Origin: Haberlea rhodopensis
Taxonomy: Eukaryota > Streptophyta > Magnoliopsida > Lamiales > Gesneriaceae
Assembly (NCBI GenBank): GCA_907163345.1
Contig: CAJQUN010000469.1
Location: forward strand, 62,001-126,000
DNA length: 64,000 bases
Direction of reading: 5' to 3'
Numbering within the stretch: position 1 is the first letter of the stretch; the number at the start of each line of letters is the position of its first letter. Positions 45,236 through 58,084 of the stretch are shown here, piece after piece. Below the pieces are notes generated by a model. That model saw only the letters and a list, made by a program, of their open reading frames with translations, was not told the origin of the DNA and did not search any database. A program made the translations under genes and the position numbers.

Positions 45236-45760
45236 TGATACCCCGATATTCGGTGCGGTTTGGACCCAAACTTTATGGGCTCGACTCGATCTCATAAGAT
45301 ACTAGAGATCATCCTAAAGTGGCCCATTACCCTTAAACGCTTGGGTTATTGGCCATTAGCCTAAGCCCATTTGTCATTTTATTTAACCCATTTATACTTA
45401 CCCATTTCCAATCGATTATTGGCCTAATTAATTAACTAATAAAAGGTCCTAATTAATGGCCCACTAGGAGGAAAAAAAGGGAGATGGATGAAATAGTAGG
45501 TTATAGGAGGGAAGAGTGGATCATCGCCTCTCAGAGCCTGCCGAAGTCATTCTCCACCATTTTCATTTTCTTTCATGGCTTCTTCCCCTATTTTTGTAGG
45601 AAAACACACTGTAAATCACCACTCTATTATAGTGAAGATTCAAACTGGACTAGGTCCCGTGGTTTTCTCCTCGGGGTTTCCACGTAAAAAATCTCACTGT
45701 CCATTTATTTTTTGCATACAAATTCATTGTTACAAAATCGAACCAAAAAAGAAGGTAACA
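45236..45760 (+). repeat. 3' LTR of the non-autonomous element
   Basis: It begins TGATACCCCGATATTCGG and ends GAAGGTAACA, directly followed by the TSD TTATG. It aligns over its whole length with the 5' LTR. Confidence 0.95.
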
Positions 45761-45765
45761 TTATG

Positions 45766-46007
45766 CTATTTTGATATTTGACAATTTAATGCCTAAATTT
45801 TCAAAGTGTAATATATGTTATGCTATTTAGAATTGCTAGAATGCACCTAAATAAGGTGCATTTAAATAAAATTAACTAAAGCTTTGTCGTGTTTAAGAAT
45901 AATCAAGTTACATTAGGAGATCAACATTGCTTACCGTTTACATTCTAAGACTTAGATTATTATAATACTTGAGTAATCAAGTTATCTAATTTATGGCTGC
46001 AGATGCT
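45766..46007. other. Short intergenic stretch
   Basis: No gene or repeat is recognisable between the non-autonomous element and the duplicated block. Confidence 0.5.
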
Positions 46008-46065
46008 AGAAATTTGTTATACCTGCATGGAATACATCACACAATCACATATAAAAGCTTCACAC

Positions 46066-46352
46066 TAGGGGTATCTTACCAGTTTCCGGACCAAACAGAT
46101 CCGGTTCCGGGTTGAACTGGAACCAGATATGTTTTTTTTATAAATTTTTTTTTATTTAGATAAAAGTTATCTTTGTTTTTTACTTTTTTTGAAAAAAAAA
46201 ATTCAAAAAGTCGGTTCCGGGTTGGAACCGGTTGGACCGAAAACGGATCCAATCCGGTTCCTAACGGATCGGACCGATTTCCGGGATTATCGGATCCGGA
46301 ATCGGCCTGTTTCGGATCGGATCGGACCAGATCGATCCGTTAAGCAGCCTTA
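46066..46352. mobile_element. hAT-like non-autonomous element, TSD CTTCACAC
   Basis: It begins TAGGGGTATCTTACC and ends GTTAAGCAGCCTTA; the ends are imperfect inverted repeats. The perfect 8-bp TSD CTTCACAC lies at 46058-46065 and 46353-46360. The interior is rich in TTCCGG and GGATCCG words, as in the element at 12652. Copy 1 of the block lacks it. Confidence 0.8.
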
Positions 46353-46478
46353 CTTCACACCCAAATTTATCAATATCTATCAATGTTCCCATCAAATAAT
46401 CGCATCGATCCGTTAAGCAGCCTTACTTCACACCCAAATTTATCAATATCTATCAATGTTCCCATCAAATAATCGCAT
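46333..46478 (+). repeat. Direct duplication of a 73-bp unit at the hAT right end
   Basis: CGATCCGTTAAGCAGCC begins at 46333 and again at 46406. The two copies are nearly identical over 73 bp and include the transposon end, its TSD and flanking block sequence. The duplication therefore came after the insertion, and it is recent. Confidence 0.93.
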
Positions 46479-46887
46479 TAACTTGTAATTCATAGAAATC
46501 GAATATATAATTGTGGTTTTAATAATATTTGAAGGCCAAGTGTTTCCACTAAAAATAAAATTGGTGGTATTATAATATTGTCATTATTTTTTTAAAAAAT
46601 GGATTAAATGTGTAAAAAAAACAAATTGCAATATCTAATTGGATCATATACAATTGTTGTTCACCATGATATGCACAACTGTTATACTAGGATATACGTT
46701 ATAAAGATCAATTAATTTATGTCTTAATAAATAAAAACTATGGCCAGCATAGAGAAAATGTATCACTAACTAACTGTGCAAAAAAGAATTTGTTAAAATT
46801 AATTTCATACAAAACAAAAATCCAATCTGATAAGCCTATTAGTAATCTGTGGATTGAAGTCTTCTTGCAGTGTGATGGATCATTGGG

Positions 46888-47045
46888 CAGGGGAGTATTT
46901 AGTTAGGTTGAGGGGAGCAAAAACCTTAAAAATTGGGGAAAATATTTTAAGGATGACAAAATATAATTTTAGGGGTAATATAAAAAAAATAATTTTTGAG
47001 AAAGAGTAATTGTCCTCCTTTTACTTTTACGTGCGTCCACCCCTG
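46888..47045. mobile_element. hAT-type MITE, degenerate TSD
   Basis: It begins CAGGGGAGTATTTAG and ends GTCCACCCCTG, in the same family as 9581 and 13270. Flanks are ATCATTGG and ATCACTTG, and copy 1 of the block (12110-12135) shows the empty site. The interior is AT-rich. Confidence 0.75.
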
Positions 47046-47291
47046 ATCACTTGAATAACAAATATATTGACAATTAACTTTAAAGCTATGGATACATATT
47101 AACAAATTGAATCGTATTGAAATAAGTTGGCCCACTAAGGCGAAAAACCTTGTTCTAGCTAAGACAACTTCTTAATCTTTAAGAGACGAGATCTAGTTAC
47201 TATGTACTTATTCCATATTACATTACTTGTTTGATATACTCTTGGATCCCTTCCTACAACATATCATATGGCTGTTATATTGTGATAATTA

Positions 47292-47690
47292 GGGGTTTTT
47301 ATTAAAATATTCAAAAAATATTATTAATTTAACAAAATAATCGATATTTAAAACATTTTAAAACTAACCTAAAACGCCATATGAAGTGGCGACTTCAAAA
47401 AATTATTAATTTAACAAAATAATCGATATTTAGAACATTTCAAAACTAACCTAAAACGCCATCTGAAGTGGCGACTTCAGTTGAAGTCGCCACTTCAAGT
47501 GGCGTCTTCCTCTCCGGTAGAAAAAAATTATTGAAGGCGCCATCTAGGATGGCGCCTTCATATATTTTTTTAAAAAATATTATTGAAAGGGCCATCTGAG
47601 ATGGCGTTTTCAGTAAAAAAATATTTTTTTATTGAAGACGACATCTCAGATGTCGCCTTCAATAATGCTTTTTTTTTTTTCCGCCGGCCC
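47292..47690 (+). repeat. Left TIR of the Mutator-like element with palindromes
   Basis: It begins GGGGTTTTTATTAAAATATTC. A segment of about 85 bp is directly duplicated (47325-47400 and 47400-47480). Then come palindromes such as GGCGCCATCTAGGATGGCGCC (near 47536), GGCCATCTGAGATGGCG (47590) and GACGACATCTCAGATGTCGCC (47637), about 49-52 bp apart. A longer palindrome of GAAGTGGCGACTTCA and its complement lies near 47465-47497. Confidence 0.9.
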
Positions 47691-48142
47691 TTCTTTCTTT
47701 CTTCTTTTCTTCCTCTCCTTTTTTTCTCTCCTCTTCCTCTTCCAGACGAGAATTTTCGAATCCTTAAACTTTTTTTTTTGCAAAATTTTCAAAATTGTTG
47801 TGGTTTGCAATTTGTGGAGCTTAGTTGTTTATCATTCTTGAAGCTGAGGTAATATTTTTTCTGTCATATAAATTTCTGAAAGTTATAAAATTTACATTAT
47901 TTTGTTGTGTTTGATTTTTATTGTTTGGTAGTTTTTATTGAAAAGATAGTTATAGTTTGGAGATGAATGGAGGAAATCGCCGGATGATTTACGGCTATTG
48001 GGGTGTCGGAAGGTGGCCGCTATGATTCGACGGCTGCCGGTGGCAGTGGGGGCAGGGGGGCGGCCGGCGGTGGCTGGTGGCGGATGGTGGTGGCCATGTT
48101 TATATTTTTGCTATTTTGATATTTGTTATGTAATATTTCAGG

Positions 48143-50625
48143 ATGGATTCACATAGAGCACCATGCTCGATTGACAGTCATCTCGTCGATTTGAGAATGT
48201 TTGGGCAGGTGATGTTGATACTACACTTCGATGCAGAAACCCTGATAAATATTTTTGGGATCTTTGTCCCCTCGATACGCGTGTTGTGAGTCTGTTGGGC
48301 AGTATTGGATTTTATGGTGTTTATAGGTCAGGTAAAATTGCACTTGACTTTCACCTTATCACGGCTTTAGTTGAGAGATGGCATCGTGAAACACATACTT
48401 TCCACTTTCGATCCGGGGAGGCCACAATCACACTGCAAGACATTGCAGTGATATGGGCATTGCCAGTAGATGGTATCGTATTGATTACATTAGAAGTATA
48501 CCTGAGTGGCAATAATATTGCCATATGCTTTTGGGGCACCGGATACTGCAGACTTTAAAGGTGCAAAGTTGTACCTATCTGAAATAAATCATCATTTGAT
48601 GAATAATGCTCTTAATGAGCATAGTACGGCAGAAGATGTAGTCAGATATACACGGGCTTGTGTATTATTGATGTTATGTGGAATTTTGTTCCCTGATTCC
48701 TCCGGATACTGTAAAGTTATCGCCTCACAATTTAAAATGGCCACTGCCCCTTGGCGATCGATCGCTTCATTTGAGGCGGTCGAACGCCTCACTGTTCATC
48801 TTCCTCAAAATTTTACCTACGTCGTGGCGATTGATCGCCCCGCCCTAGGGATCGATCGCCTCGACCTGTTCCAGCCAAAAATGGCGTTTTTCTTGCAAAA
48901 TCTTCCACAACAACAATCCTCACACCTCATACACCATAATTCCTCAACAAGGAGTCATAAATCTTCGCCAAAACTCAAAATAACCCAAAAATCTTTAAAA
49001 CCCAAAAATCCATACCCAACACTACACATGCTCAAATACTATAATACTACAATCAAATAGAAGATAAGAGAGAGGGGAAGAGTAATACCAAGTTATCTTC
49101 GAGAAATTTGGCTCCCAAGTCGAGCTTCGATCGATTCTTGCCCAAGGGAGAAAAGAGGGGAAATGGGTGGGGAAAGAGACGCTTTATCGTCATACTTAAC
49201 TAATATTAGTCATGATAATTACCAGGTTTAACTCCTCAAATGGGTGAGGCTAGATTCGACGTTGGCCCAATCATTATCGATGAGGAGAATCTGTTACCTA
49301 CTGCTCTATATGGTGCAAGGTAATAATATAATTATGTTTTGTGTTATTTTATATGTTTTAAAATATTTATAGATTTTGTAATTGTGGTTCTACAGATGGG
49401 CATGTCATTTAAGGTTTCCGGAAACAAGGAGGCATTCTGTACGCATCATTAGGGACATTCTTGATGAGTAGCCATCAACTCAAGTAAGCAATATATTAGT
49501 TGTGTTTGCTATGAAAAATAGATAATGTTGTGTATATTATTTTAATGCAATTTTGTATTTGTAGTTTAATTGGCAGCCATACCCTGATGAGGGCACTGAA
49601 CATCTGAGCCACCAATTATGGACATATACTGGCCCATTAATTTGTTATGATATTGTTGAAATGCACCGTCTTGATAGGGTTCTTCGTCAATTTGGAATGC
49701 TACAAGACATCCCCACAGATCCACGATTACGAGATGATAAATTACATTCAGCTGACCGAATGGGTAGTATCAATAAGGATTATTGTGCAACCCATGTTGC
49801 GTATATACAAAATGGTAGATGACACATGACCTATGTGTGGAGAGACCACTATACTGTGCTGTAGTGGTTGGATATAGTGAGTGGTATGAATGAGTCACCC
49901 TTAGATATATTGGCCATCAAAGACGATTTGTACAGACTGGATACCAACATGGTGATTGCCCAGCGTGGCATCATGTGGTAATTTAATAGATTTGAACATT
50001 GTTTTTTTTAGAATCTGTCATATATAAATTATAAACTTAATTACTGTTATTTACTTTTCAGATTGATCAGATGCAGCAGTTAAGTATTAGTTGCGATCCC
50101 TATCCTGCTGATGGGGAATCTGGTATAACGTTTATGGAGTCGATGAGAGAGCATCATAGGACAATAATGCAAAATGTGATGCAAGTGGCTCGTGAACGAC
50201 GAGACAGGAACTTCCCACCATACGAAGAAGTTCATGGGCATGATGAAGAACCAGTACAGCGGGTCCATGCACACACATATAGTGATATTGCAGTCCATCT
50301 TTGTATGCACCTATCTCGACAGATGCGGAAGGTCCATCTACATCTTTTGGCACCGACGCATATACTGGTTATTATGTCCCCGAGCCATCGACGTATGATC
50401 ATTCACCATTCATTCCATATGCTCCGATCTACACACAGCAGGATACATATGTCGGGATTGAATTTGCACAATCATATACGACATCTACGGGTCTAAGTTT
50501 GAAGTATCACCTGTTGTATTCCCCCAGTTCATCATCCACGTAATGATATTAGAGTTCGAAGAGAGATTATTCCTCCTCGTTGTGGTACCGAAGGACATTT
50601 ACAGATGAGACATCGTGGTCGTTGA
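48143..50625 (+). pseudogene. Plant mobile domain (PMD) gene carried by the Mutator-like element
   Basis: The reading starts MDSHRAPCSID after a splice-like TTTCAG, and after a frameshift near 48185 continues RRFENVWAGDVDTTLRC. The PMD core follows (LDFHLITALVERWHRETHTF, GEATITLQDIAVIWALPVDG), the signature of MAIN/MAIL-type PMD proteins. It then runs on in another frame (DVVRYTRACVLLMLCGILFP). After an inserted LTR fragment the later exons are recognisable: PLICYDIVEMHRLDRVLRQF near 49640-49690, a low-complexity tail, and the end RCGTEGHLQMRHRGR. Several frameshifts and the insertion make it non-functional. PMD proteins are known both as host silencing factors and as passengers of Mutator and Ty3 elements. 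Confidence 0.85.
48712..49225 (-). mobile_element. LTR fragment of the palindrome-bearing Tekay-like family inside the PMD gene
   Basis: PMD homology stops at about 48711. The insert carries four GGCGATCGATCGCC-type palindromes centred at 48759, 48781, 48832 and 48853 (gaps 22, 51, 21), followed by sequence of the same style as the LTR at 600-960. It has no clear terminal TG...CA pair, so it is a truncated LTR. The orientation matches the LTR at 1-1236. Confidence 0.65.
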
Positions 50626-50898
50626 TATCATTTGTTGCATTCGTCTTGTAAATATTTTGATAGTTATAAAAAAGTTTGAAAAAATGTTTGTTTTGTGAGC
50701 ATACAATCAACGTACAATAATTTCATAATTAAACGTACAATAATTTTCACAATAAAATAAAATCATTTACACAATAAACATACAATCAATTACACATAAT
50801 TTTTTTTTATTGATTTCGAGAAGTTGAAGCCATTTGTCGTCTTGCACGGGCTTCTGGCCAGTCCATCTCATTCTGAATGCGCGTTGTTCGATCTCGAC
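50626..50898. other. Convergent 3' flanks of the PMD and transposase genes
   Basis: The two genes point at each other here. The stretch is AT-rich with repeated ATACAATCAACGTACAATAA-like words and should hold both 3' untranslated regions. Confidence 0.6.
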
Positions 50899-53022
50899 CT
50901 ACTCTTCTGGTTTTTCACAGAGTGGAGTTGTGGTACAACTCAAAACATGGCTTGTCCCAATACTCCTCCCCACACATTGGTTCGAATCGTCCTTGATATA
51001 TGCTCCAATTTCATTCATATTGTAATATGGTTTCACAAATGTTTTAGCGTTTAAGCCATACTTTCGACACACTTGGATCACATGTGAGCAAGATATTCCT
51101 ATCTCTTTCCATTTTTCACAAGAGCATTCCCCTGATTTTAGATGCACAACATGCATATTACCCCAATGTCTTGGTTGTACTCTTGTGATAATAGAAGCTG
51201 TTAGATGCCTACGATCCAACATCTGGATATCATGCTGGATGGAATGATAGTCAGCACGACCATATCTTTCGAACACATAATCTGGCAATTCTTGATTATT
51301 TTGAATCACTCGCTCCGTCTTCTTAAGCCGTTCGAAAAAATATAGCACACAACGATGAAAAGTTAATTGCACAATGGCGGTGATTGGAAGTCGACGAGCA
51401 CCTTTCATAACTCCATTTATGCATTCTAACATATTTGTGGTCATGATACCACAATGCCAGCCTCCGTCATGAGCAAGAGACCATTGTCACTTATTAATAC
51501 AACTCAAATAATCAAAATGGTTCTATAAGTTGTATCTCTTCCATTGTGCAATCAAATTTTCTGAGCTGATTTTTTGATCCCACTCTCCAACATAAGTTTT
51601 TCAAATTAACGGATTTAAAGCGACTATTAAAGTTTGAACAAACATGTCTCAAACAAAATCGATGTAGTCCACGGGGTGATTTGAAGTCAGGAATACAATC
51701 GATTGCTGTAATGAGGCTCGGATGATGGTCAGAAATCAAACATACACCACCCTCATATCGTATCACAATATGCTTGCTAATCATCTCCAAAAACCATATC
51801 CATGACACAAAGTTTTCTTCGTCAATAATTACAAATGCCAAAGGTAACAACTTGATTATTAGCGTCCATTGCCACGACAATCAACATCTTATGTTGATAT
51901 TTCGTATGCAGATGAGTTCCATCTACACTTATTACCCGACGGCAATGTTGAAATCCTTCTACACATGGATGGAAGGCCCAGAACACGTAATTCAAAGTCT
52001 TTTCTTGGTTTGGCATTTTCAAGGTGAACCAACTCAGCGACTGTGCCGAGATTCCATTTTTGCAAAGCTCAAATATAGTAAGGCAATTTCTTCAAGGAGC
52101 TCTCCCATGTTTCGTACTCGTTCTCAACAGCACGTCACAAACTAAACCATCATTTTGCATAGGAGATCTCAAATCCATATTTATCTTTAACTGTTTGAAT
52201 TACATACTTTATTTCGTAAGTTGGATCACGTCGAACAATTCCCACTAACAAGCTAGCAATCATTTTTTTGTCCAAATTTGCATGACCGATCGATAGTTCA
52301 CTCAAAAGGCAAGTGTGAGAACATCCATACTTGTTTATTTTGAATAATCCAACTTTTTTCTTCAACGAGGCCCACAGGTACCAACTACAAGGCATATCTT
52401 CTGTACTGTGTTTGCACCCCACTTTGCACAATGTTTTTGTACTCTTGACAACGTGGTTCTCCCGTTTTACAACACGTACAGAGTAATCCATTACAACTGC
52501 CCGCAGATGAGCTTTATTTTTGAAGACCATATCTATATGGATATACCCTTTAGAGTAGTAGTAATAACTCCCCCATCTACCTGTTGGAATGCCTACTGAG
52601 TCTCCAAATACTTCAGGATGTGTCATTGAGAAGAATAGAATTGTTGGATAAAGGACATGAGTATTTGTTGTGGTTGTCTCCGGTACAGTAACTGACACTT
52701 CTTGGGTGATTGGTATCTCCACATCTTGATCTGCAATTGTTTCTGACATGACACAAATGTCAACCTCATCTTCATCAGCATCATCCTCAGACGGAATATC
52801 CTCTGGTTCAAACTGAATATCATTTCCCAATTCAGCAAAACTATCTGCTAGTGGCTCAGGAGCAATAACATCAGCATCTATGGGATCGTACCAGAGGTAG
52901 TCAATCCTTCTGCAATTATAGGCAAACAATCTACATTTTCTAGAATACAATCATAGTTTCGTGGTTCTGTTTCTATGTAAATTTCCAAGCAACTATGACC
53001 CTGTTCTGAATCCATAGCCATG
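50899..53022 (-). pseudogene. MURA-type transposase of the Mutator-like element (main part)
   Basis: In minus-strand order: an acidic region (EPEDIPSEDDADEDEVDI), the N-terminal DNA-binding domain (FKNKAHLRAVVMDYSVRVVK, CSWYLWASLKK), and the MULE transposase core starting FWAFHPCVEGFQHCRRVISV with the first catalytic Asp in VDGTHL and the second in LISDHHPSL. A block with ARRLPITAIVQ follows, then a SWIM zinc finger at about 51110-51150 (GECSCEKWKEIGISCSH, CxCx(n)CxH). The gene is broken by a frameshift near 52930, others between 51512 and 52150, and a stop in the segment before MTTNMLECIN. The N-terminal exon lies beyond the inserted retrotransposon. Confidence 0.9.
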
Positions 53023-53039
53023 CTAAATTATAATCATTA

Positions 53040-55235
53040 TGTGGGGTCTCGTCACCTTAATCCTTAATTAAGTGTTCAAATACGTAATTCACATTATACG
53101 TAAACAGGATTAAGATCCTTTCACTACTGATTGAGATTTTTCACTATGTCTTTCACTTACATTATTCATATACAATACATCATGTATATCCTTTAAATAT
53201 TACAAATCGTCAAATCTCGCTCAGTTTAACGCCTAGTAGCAGAAGGTAGACTCACAATCCCAGCTTTCACCAACTATGAGTCCCTACAGAACAACCATAC
53301 AAAAAACATGAGTATTGAAATGATGTTCACAATAACATCAAAATAATGCATCAATACTATATAAACAACTTCCTGTAAATCATGCATTTGCAATACTCCT
53401 CTTTGGTTGTTCCTATACATATCCCTCTACACACCTCATAACACAAAATACTAATATATCGTGACATGTCTCATCTATCACCCTGTTATAACGGGACAAA
53501 TATAATTTGCCTATCTCAACTTAATATGTCAGTGGAACCTCCTCACATCTTCATATTAGCAGCACAAACCACTTTTCCGTCCTCACACATTATAACAGTC
53601 CAAGCATATACTCAACCGGAGTATACCTCTCATGCCAAAGCATATGGTCAACAATAGCATACCTATCATGGCATCAATCTCAACAACATATGTACAACAT
53701 GCCCAACATGCCCAACAATGGCAACATGACCGATATGATATGCCTATCTCAGCTCAATATGTCAGTGGCTCAGCCTTCACGCCCCATATTGGCAGTACAT
53801 ATCATACAACCGTCCTCACATGTATAACAGCCAAAGCATATGCCCAACAATGGCATACCTGTCGTGGCATCAACTCTATATCTCAATCACATCATGCCTC
53901 ACAGCACCAATCACATGCCTCAATAGCACCGTGTCTCATTGCACCAATGATATGCATAATAATCTCATATCGAAATCAACAATACATCATCACCATATAT
54001 CAGGGCATAATGATCATAAATGGAATATCATTACACGTACGTCAACACGTACCTGTCGTGCGACACAAAAGATAGAAATCAGGCGTCAATGTTTAACCGT
54101 CTCGTTGTCCTGTCCCCTGTGATGATGCTACAACAATACCAACAATATATCATGTTATAATAGGCTTCAAAATCAAACTCCACAAAATATAACATTTTCC
54201 AAAATTAAACCCTAGAGATCGATCGCCACTTTCACCAATCGATCGCCAAAATGTTCTGTCCATCGCGATCGATGCCACTTCCTCGCGATCGATCGCCCAA
54301 ATGTTCTGTTAACTCACGATCGATCGCCATGTTTTCACCGATCGATCACCAAGCCATTTCACCGCATTATTTTACTATGTTTTTGGTGATCGATCGCCAT
54401 AAGGCTCGCGATCGATCGTCGATGTCTTAAAATTTCAGAACATGGCGATTTTAAGCTTATCCTCATAGTTCACCTCCTACAACTCAATTTATATCATGAA
54501 AACTTGGTACAAGTATACTCTACCATCATATGAACATGTTTCTATAACAATAGAACTCAAGTGTGTACATTATAACTCATATCAAAGCAAGAACTACCAA
54601 CTTCCATGCTTCAACTCCAACTCACCATTCACCAACATAAAACAAGTATATCAAGCACATAATCCTTACCAAGAATCTATGAAGTCACTTTACACAACTT
54701 CCTATCTTGATTTCCATGTTGAAATCCAAGAAAAGAAGCAAAACTAGGCAAGGAGCTAGAGAGGAGCTTGGGTGAAGATTTGTGGGTGAGAGATGGTGTT
54801 GTATGTGTTTATCCAAGCTGATAGTTGCTTATCTCAATCCTCAACATGTCATGCAAATGCATGTGAAATCTCTCTCAAATTCAAATGCATGAAAGCCACT
54901 CATGTTCTCCTCTTGGCTAGAGTACCAAGACATGTCCACATACCACAACAATGTCATGTAAGTGTATGTTTCACCATGGTCCAAACCAAGTTCGTATCAT
55001 GGTTCATACTAACATGCCAAATCCACATGTTTCTTTCATTGCAACATAACCATTAGTCCTTTCTTTTATTTTATCATTCATACTCGGTTCAACTTGCACT
55101 CGAGTCCACGCCAGTCCGTAATTATCACACAATTACGTCATAATCATATTCAGCAGATATGAGTCATATCGAGGCATTACAAATAATTATCCAATAATCA
55201 ACTACAATATGAATGATTAATGTTTAGGCATTACA
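53040..55235 (-). repeat. 3' LTR of the Tekay-like element
   Basis: It is the partner of 60982-63154 and matches it nearly base for base over long stretches. Frames at 53466-54075 recur at 61407-62007 and are LTR artefacts, not genes. It contains array A4. Confidence 0.93.
54210..54420. repeat. Array of eight CGATCGATCG-type palindromes (array A4)
   Basis: Palindrome centres are 54220, 54240, 54270, 54290, 54321, 54343, 54391 and 54413, giving gaps of 20, 30, 20, 31, 22, 48 and 22. They form four pairs as in the other arrays, with more decay of the arms (GAGATCGATCGCC, GGTGATCGATCGCC). Confidence 0.93.
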
Positions 55236-56112
55236 AAGCTCCCTACTAATAGAATTTCGTCCTCAAAATTGAATCATGTAGGCAACACAATCGTAACAAT
55301 ACACACATATCCATGAATGAGGCAATATATGCAAGTCAAAACATCAAACTTACCAGCATTGCAATAAGAAGAGTAAAAATTAACCATACCAGACAATAAC
55401 GTAGGATACTGCAGTATCATATGCTGACTATGTCGCACATATCAGCTCCATCAATACGCTGCATATCATAAGGACTCTTAAGCAAAGATCTTACATTCTG
55501 GTATCCCTGACAACCTTCTCTCGGCAAGATCCAACCTGATCGTGTCATACATAGACAATACATTTGTCTCTCATTGTACATTAAGATGCATACATTTGTC
55601 ATCACTATAGTACCTATACCAATCACTGAGAGTGGTAATAGTCCACGGTATGCCAAGAGACTAATACAAGAGATCACAACAGATAGTCCATAGCTCTGCC
55701 TCATTTTTCGTTCTTTCCTGCTCTTCATCAAGCAAGATGAACAATCTAACAATTCACAAACCAATATGTCAGAATACGTTGTCATAGCAATGACGATGCA
55801 TGAGAGCGACACTGTGTCGATCTCGAAGCTCCCTATTTCTCGCACACGTCAATAGTCCAAGACACGAATGCGTCACATCCGTGATCATATACCACCATCG
55901 TACACCGTATCCTCATTATGTCACAACTTGACCATTCATCGTATTTGATTGGTGCACACATGTACTCACCTTGCTTCACAAATCCTTTCACTGGACACCA
56001 ACTATACAATATCACGCCAATGATACATCATATAACCAACTTCAACTTTGAGGACTTCATCCTCGCTCTACTATCGTCTATACAGAGATTCTCCCATATC
56101 AACAAGTAGATG
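55236..56112 (-). pseudogene. Decayed 3' internal region of the Tekay-like element
   Basis: A minus-strand frame at 55845-55417 and a shorter one at 56015-55833 (WCPVKGFVKQGEY) may be remnants of the integrase end. The identification is weak, because no catalytic motif survives. The segment next to the LTR holds the GAGGACGAAATT-type block and a purine-rich stretch. Confidence 0.45.
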
Positions 56113-58079
56113 TGTAATGACCCGACACTTTACATGATCATGCATACGCATCATGACATATATTTTGACATTTCATATGTGCACTGGTAAGCCTTTTTAA
56201 GAGGTTGTGAATATAATAAATTTGTAAAATCATATATGTAATAGATTTTAATTGACTACATTTTGAAAATATTGAATAAGACTATGAAGGATAATAGCTA
56301 TAAAAGTGAAAATATTGATTATATGTGAAAATAATGAATAGATTTAGTGAATAGATTTAAAAATAATGAATAGATTTAATGAGTAGATTTAATATATTTA
56401 ATATAGTGAATATAGTAGATAAAAATTTAATATCTTAGCATATTAAGTGAAAATATTGAATATATATAATGAATATATGTAAAATATGAATATGTGAAAG
56501 AATATAATAGATTTGAAGGCTTGAGTGGTAATTTTTGAAAACTAAAAGGGTTAAGTGTAATTTTTGAAAATTGAAAAAAATAATTTTAAAAAAAAAAAAT
56601 TCAGGAACTGCCTTGTTTTTATCAGATTTGCACACAATCACATATTGCACTAGGTGTAAAGACTGTGTGAAGAGGAAAGAGGAGAAAGAAAGATAATTTG
56701 GGGTTTTGTTGCTTTTCGGACGTCGAAACGACTTCAAAACAAGAAACTAAGTATTTATCTGGAATCATCGCTTCGTTATCTTTCTTTTGAGGTAGTTTTT
56801 CTTCACTTTTTCTTATGTTTAGGTTATGGCTTACATTGAAATAATGCCCAAAAACTATGAAATTCATATATGTGATAGATTAAACAATGATAAACAATAT
56901 GTAACAAGAAAATTGAGATTATGTATAGTTTCGAATTTATACAAATTTTATGGGTATAAAAAGTCATGTGCATATCACGGTTACACTAAAATTAAATTGA
57001 GAAAACATAATTGTAACTTTGCAACATAATGAATAGTAGAAAAGTAATATTGCACTTGGTATGGATATTTTATACATAACTATAATTAATTCATATTGAA
57101 CATATGATATTGAGTTTGGTTGTGCATTTGAATGCACTTATAGGTTTTACTTTCGATATCGGCACCAGTAAGACGAATTAAGCAATTCCTATGAGATAGG
57201 AGGATCGATTGTGAGTATATCCTTATAACTTGGTATTTAACTTTATATGAGTATGTGATTTGTGTTATATGAGTACCTGAAATTGGTGAATGAATTGCAA
57301 TGAATGCAATATGATGTGCAAGAACTAAATTGAGTTCTGACATGGACATCTTGAAATGTCATCTTATTTACCGTATGATTACGATGATATGCATATGATT
57401 ATGACATGTGCATTCATAAGAGATTAAAGAACTCTGTAATGGCCACTAATGACCTTGAACCATGTGTTATTGCATTCTGAGTACGGTAAGAATTACAGAG
57501 TCAAAGAATATCGATCCCGAGTTAATGAGAACTCAAAAGGGTATCTACAGAGTGCCATGGCCATATCGTGATCACGGATTATTCTTGGTATTAGTTGGTG
57601 CATAACAGAATAATAATACGGACATACATGTGCGTCATTTCATTTTAGACTCACGTTTTGGTGTACAGATTATGATGAATCATGTGATTATATTCATGTG
57701 CTTATGTGGATATGAATTATATGCTTATGTGATGTTAAATACTACGTTATTTGAATATGCTCATTGAGAATGCAACTCACCCAAATGTAAATGTTGATTT
57801 TTCAGTTGCTGTAGATAAAAGTTACATAGTTTGGAAGTAAGGATCCAAGGTCGGCTGGCTGACTCTAGTCCTTCTCCCTTGCATATACTGTATAGGTTTT
57901 TGGTTGGGTTGTGATGGGTACAACCTTGGTTATTTTTGTGGCATACATATATCTATATGCATTGTAAATTATATTATGATAATTCTTGATTGGATGTTAT
58001 GAGATTGAAATTTCCGCTGCCATTAAATATTATGCTATATGCCTCATGTGTATGTGTGATATGTGTAAGGGGTGTCACA
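56113..58079 (+). mobile_element. Solo LTR nested in the Tekay-like element, TSD AGATG
   Basis: The LTR is 1967 bp, begins TGTAATGACCCGACAC and ends AAGGGGTGTCACA. It is flanked by a perfect 5-bp TSD, AGATG, at 56108-56112 and 58080-58084. It has no palindrome array, so it belongs to another family of Tekay style. It is the innermost layer of a three-level nest (Mutator-like element, Tekay-like element, solo LTR). Confidence 0.92.
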
Positions 58080-58084
58080 AGATG

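Larger units (their letters stand above)
38753..45760 (+). mobile_element. Non-autonomous LTR retrotransposon (LARD-like), TSD TTATG
   Basis: The element is 7008 bp with LTRs at 38753-39276 and 45236-45760 and a perfect TSD TTATG (38748-38752 and 45761-45765). A primer site TGGCGCCGTCTGTGGGA at 39279 is identical to that of the Retand element. The 5.96-kb internal region has no recognisable gag, protease, reverse transcriptase or integrase. It holds three different tandem arrays. It could be moved in trans by a Tat element; that is inferred from the shared primer site. LTR divergence looks like about 5 percent by eye, so it is older than the Retand insertion. Confidence 0.9.
46008..47150. repeat. 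Duplicated block, copy 2 (homologous to 9475-12430)
   Basis: It is colinear with the first copy from TTGTTATACCTGCATGGA to about CACTAAGGCGAAAAACC. It lacks the insertions at 9581 and 10360 and has its own insertions at 46066 and 46888, so each copy serves as an empty-site control for the other. Confidence 0.75.

Noticed and set aside
47583..47852. Small open frames with polyphenylalanine in the left Mutator TIR
   Set aside because: They are the translation of a TTTC-rich stretch and palindromes, with no domain.
53466..54075. Frames conserved between 53466-54075 and 61407-62007
   Set aside because: They are the same place in the two LTRs of the Tekay-like element. No domain is recognisable and the frames differ in length.
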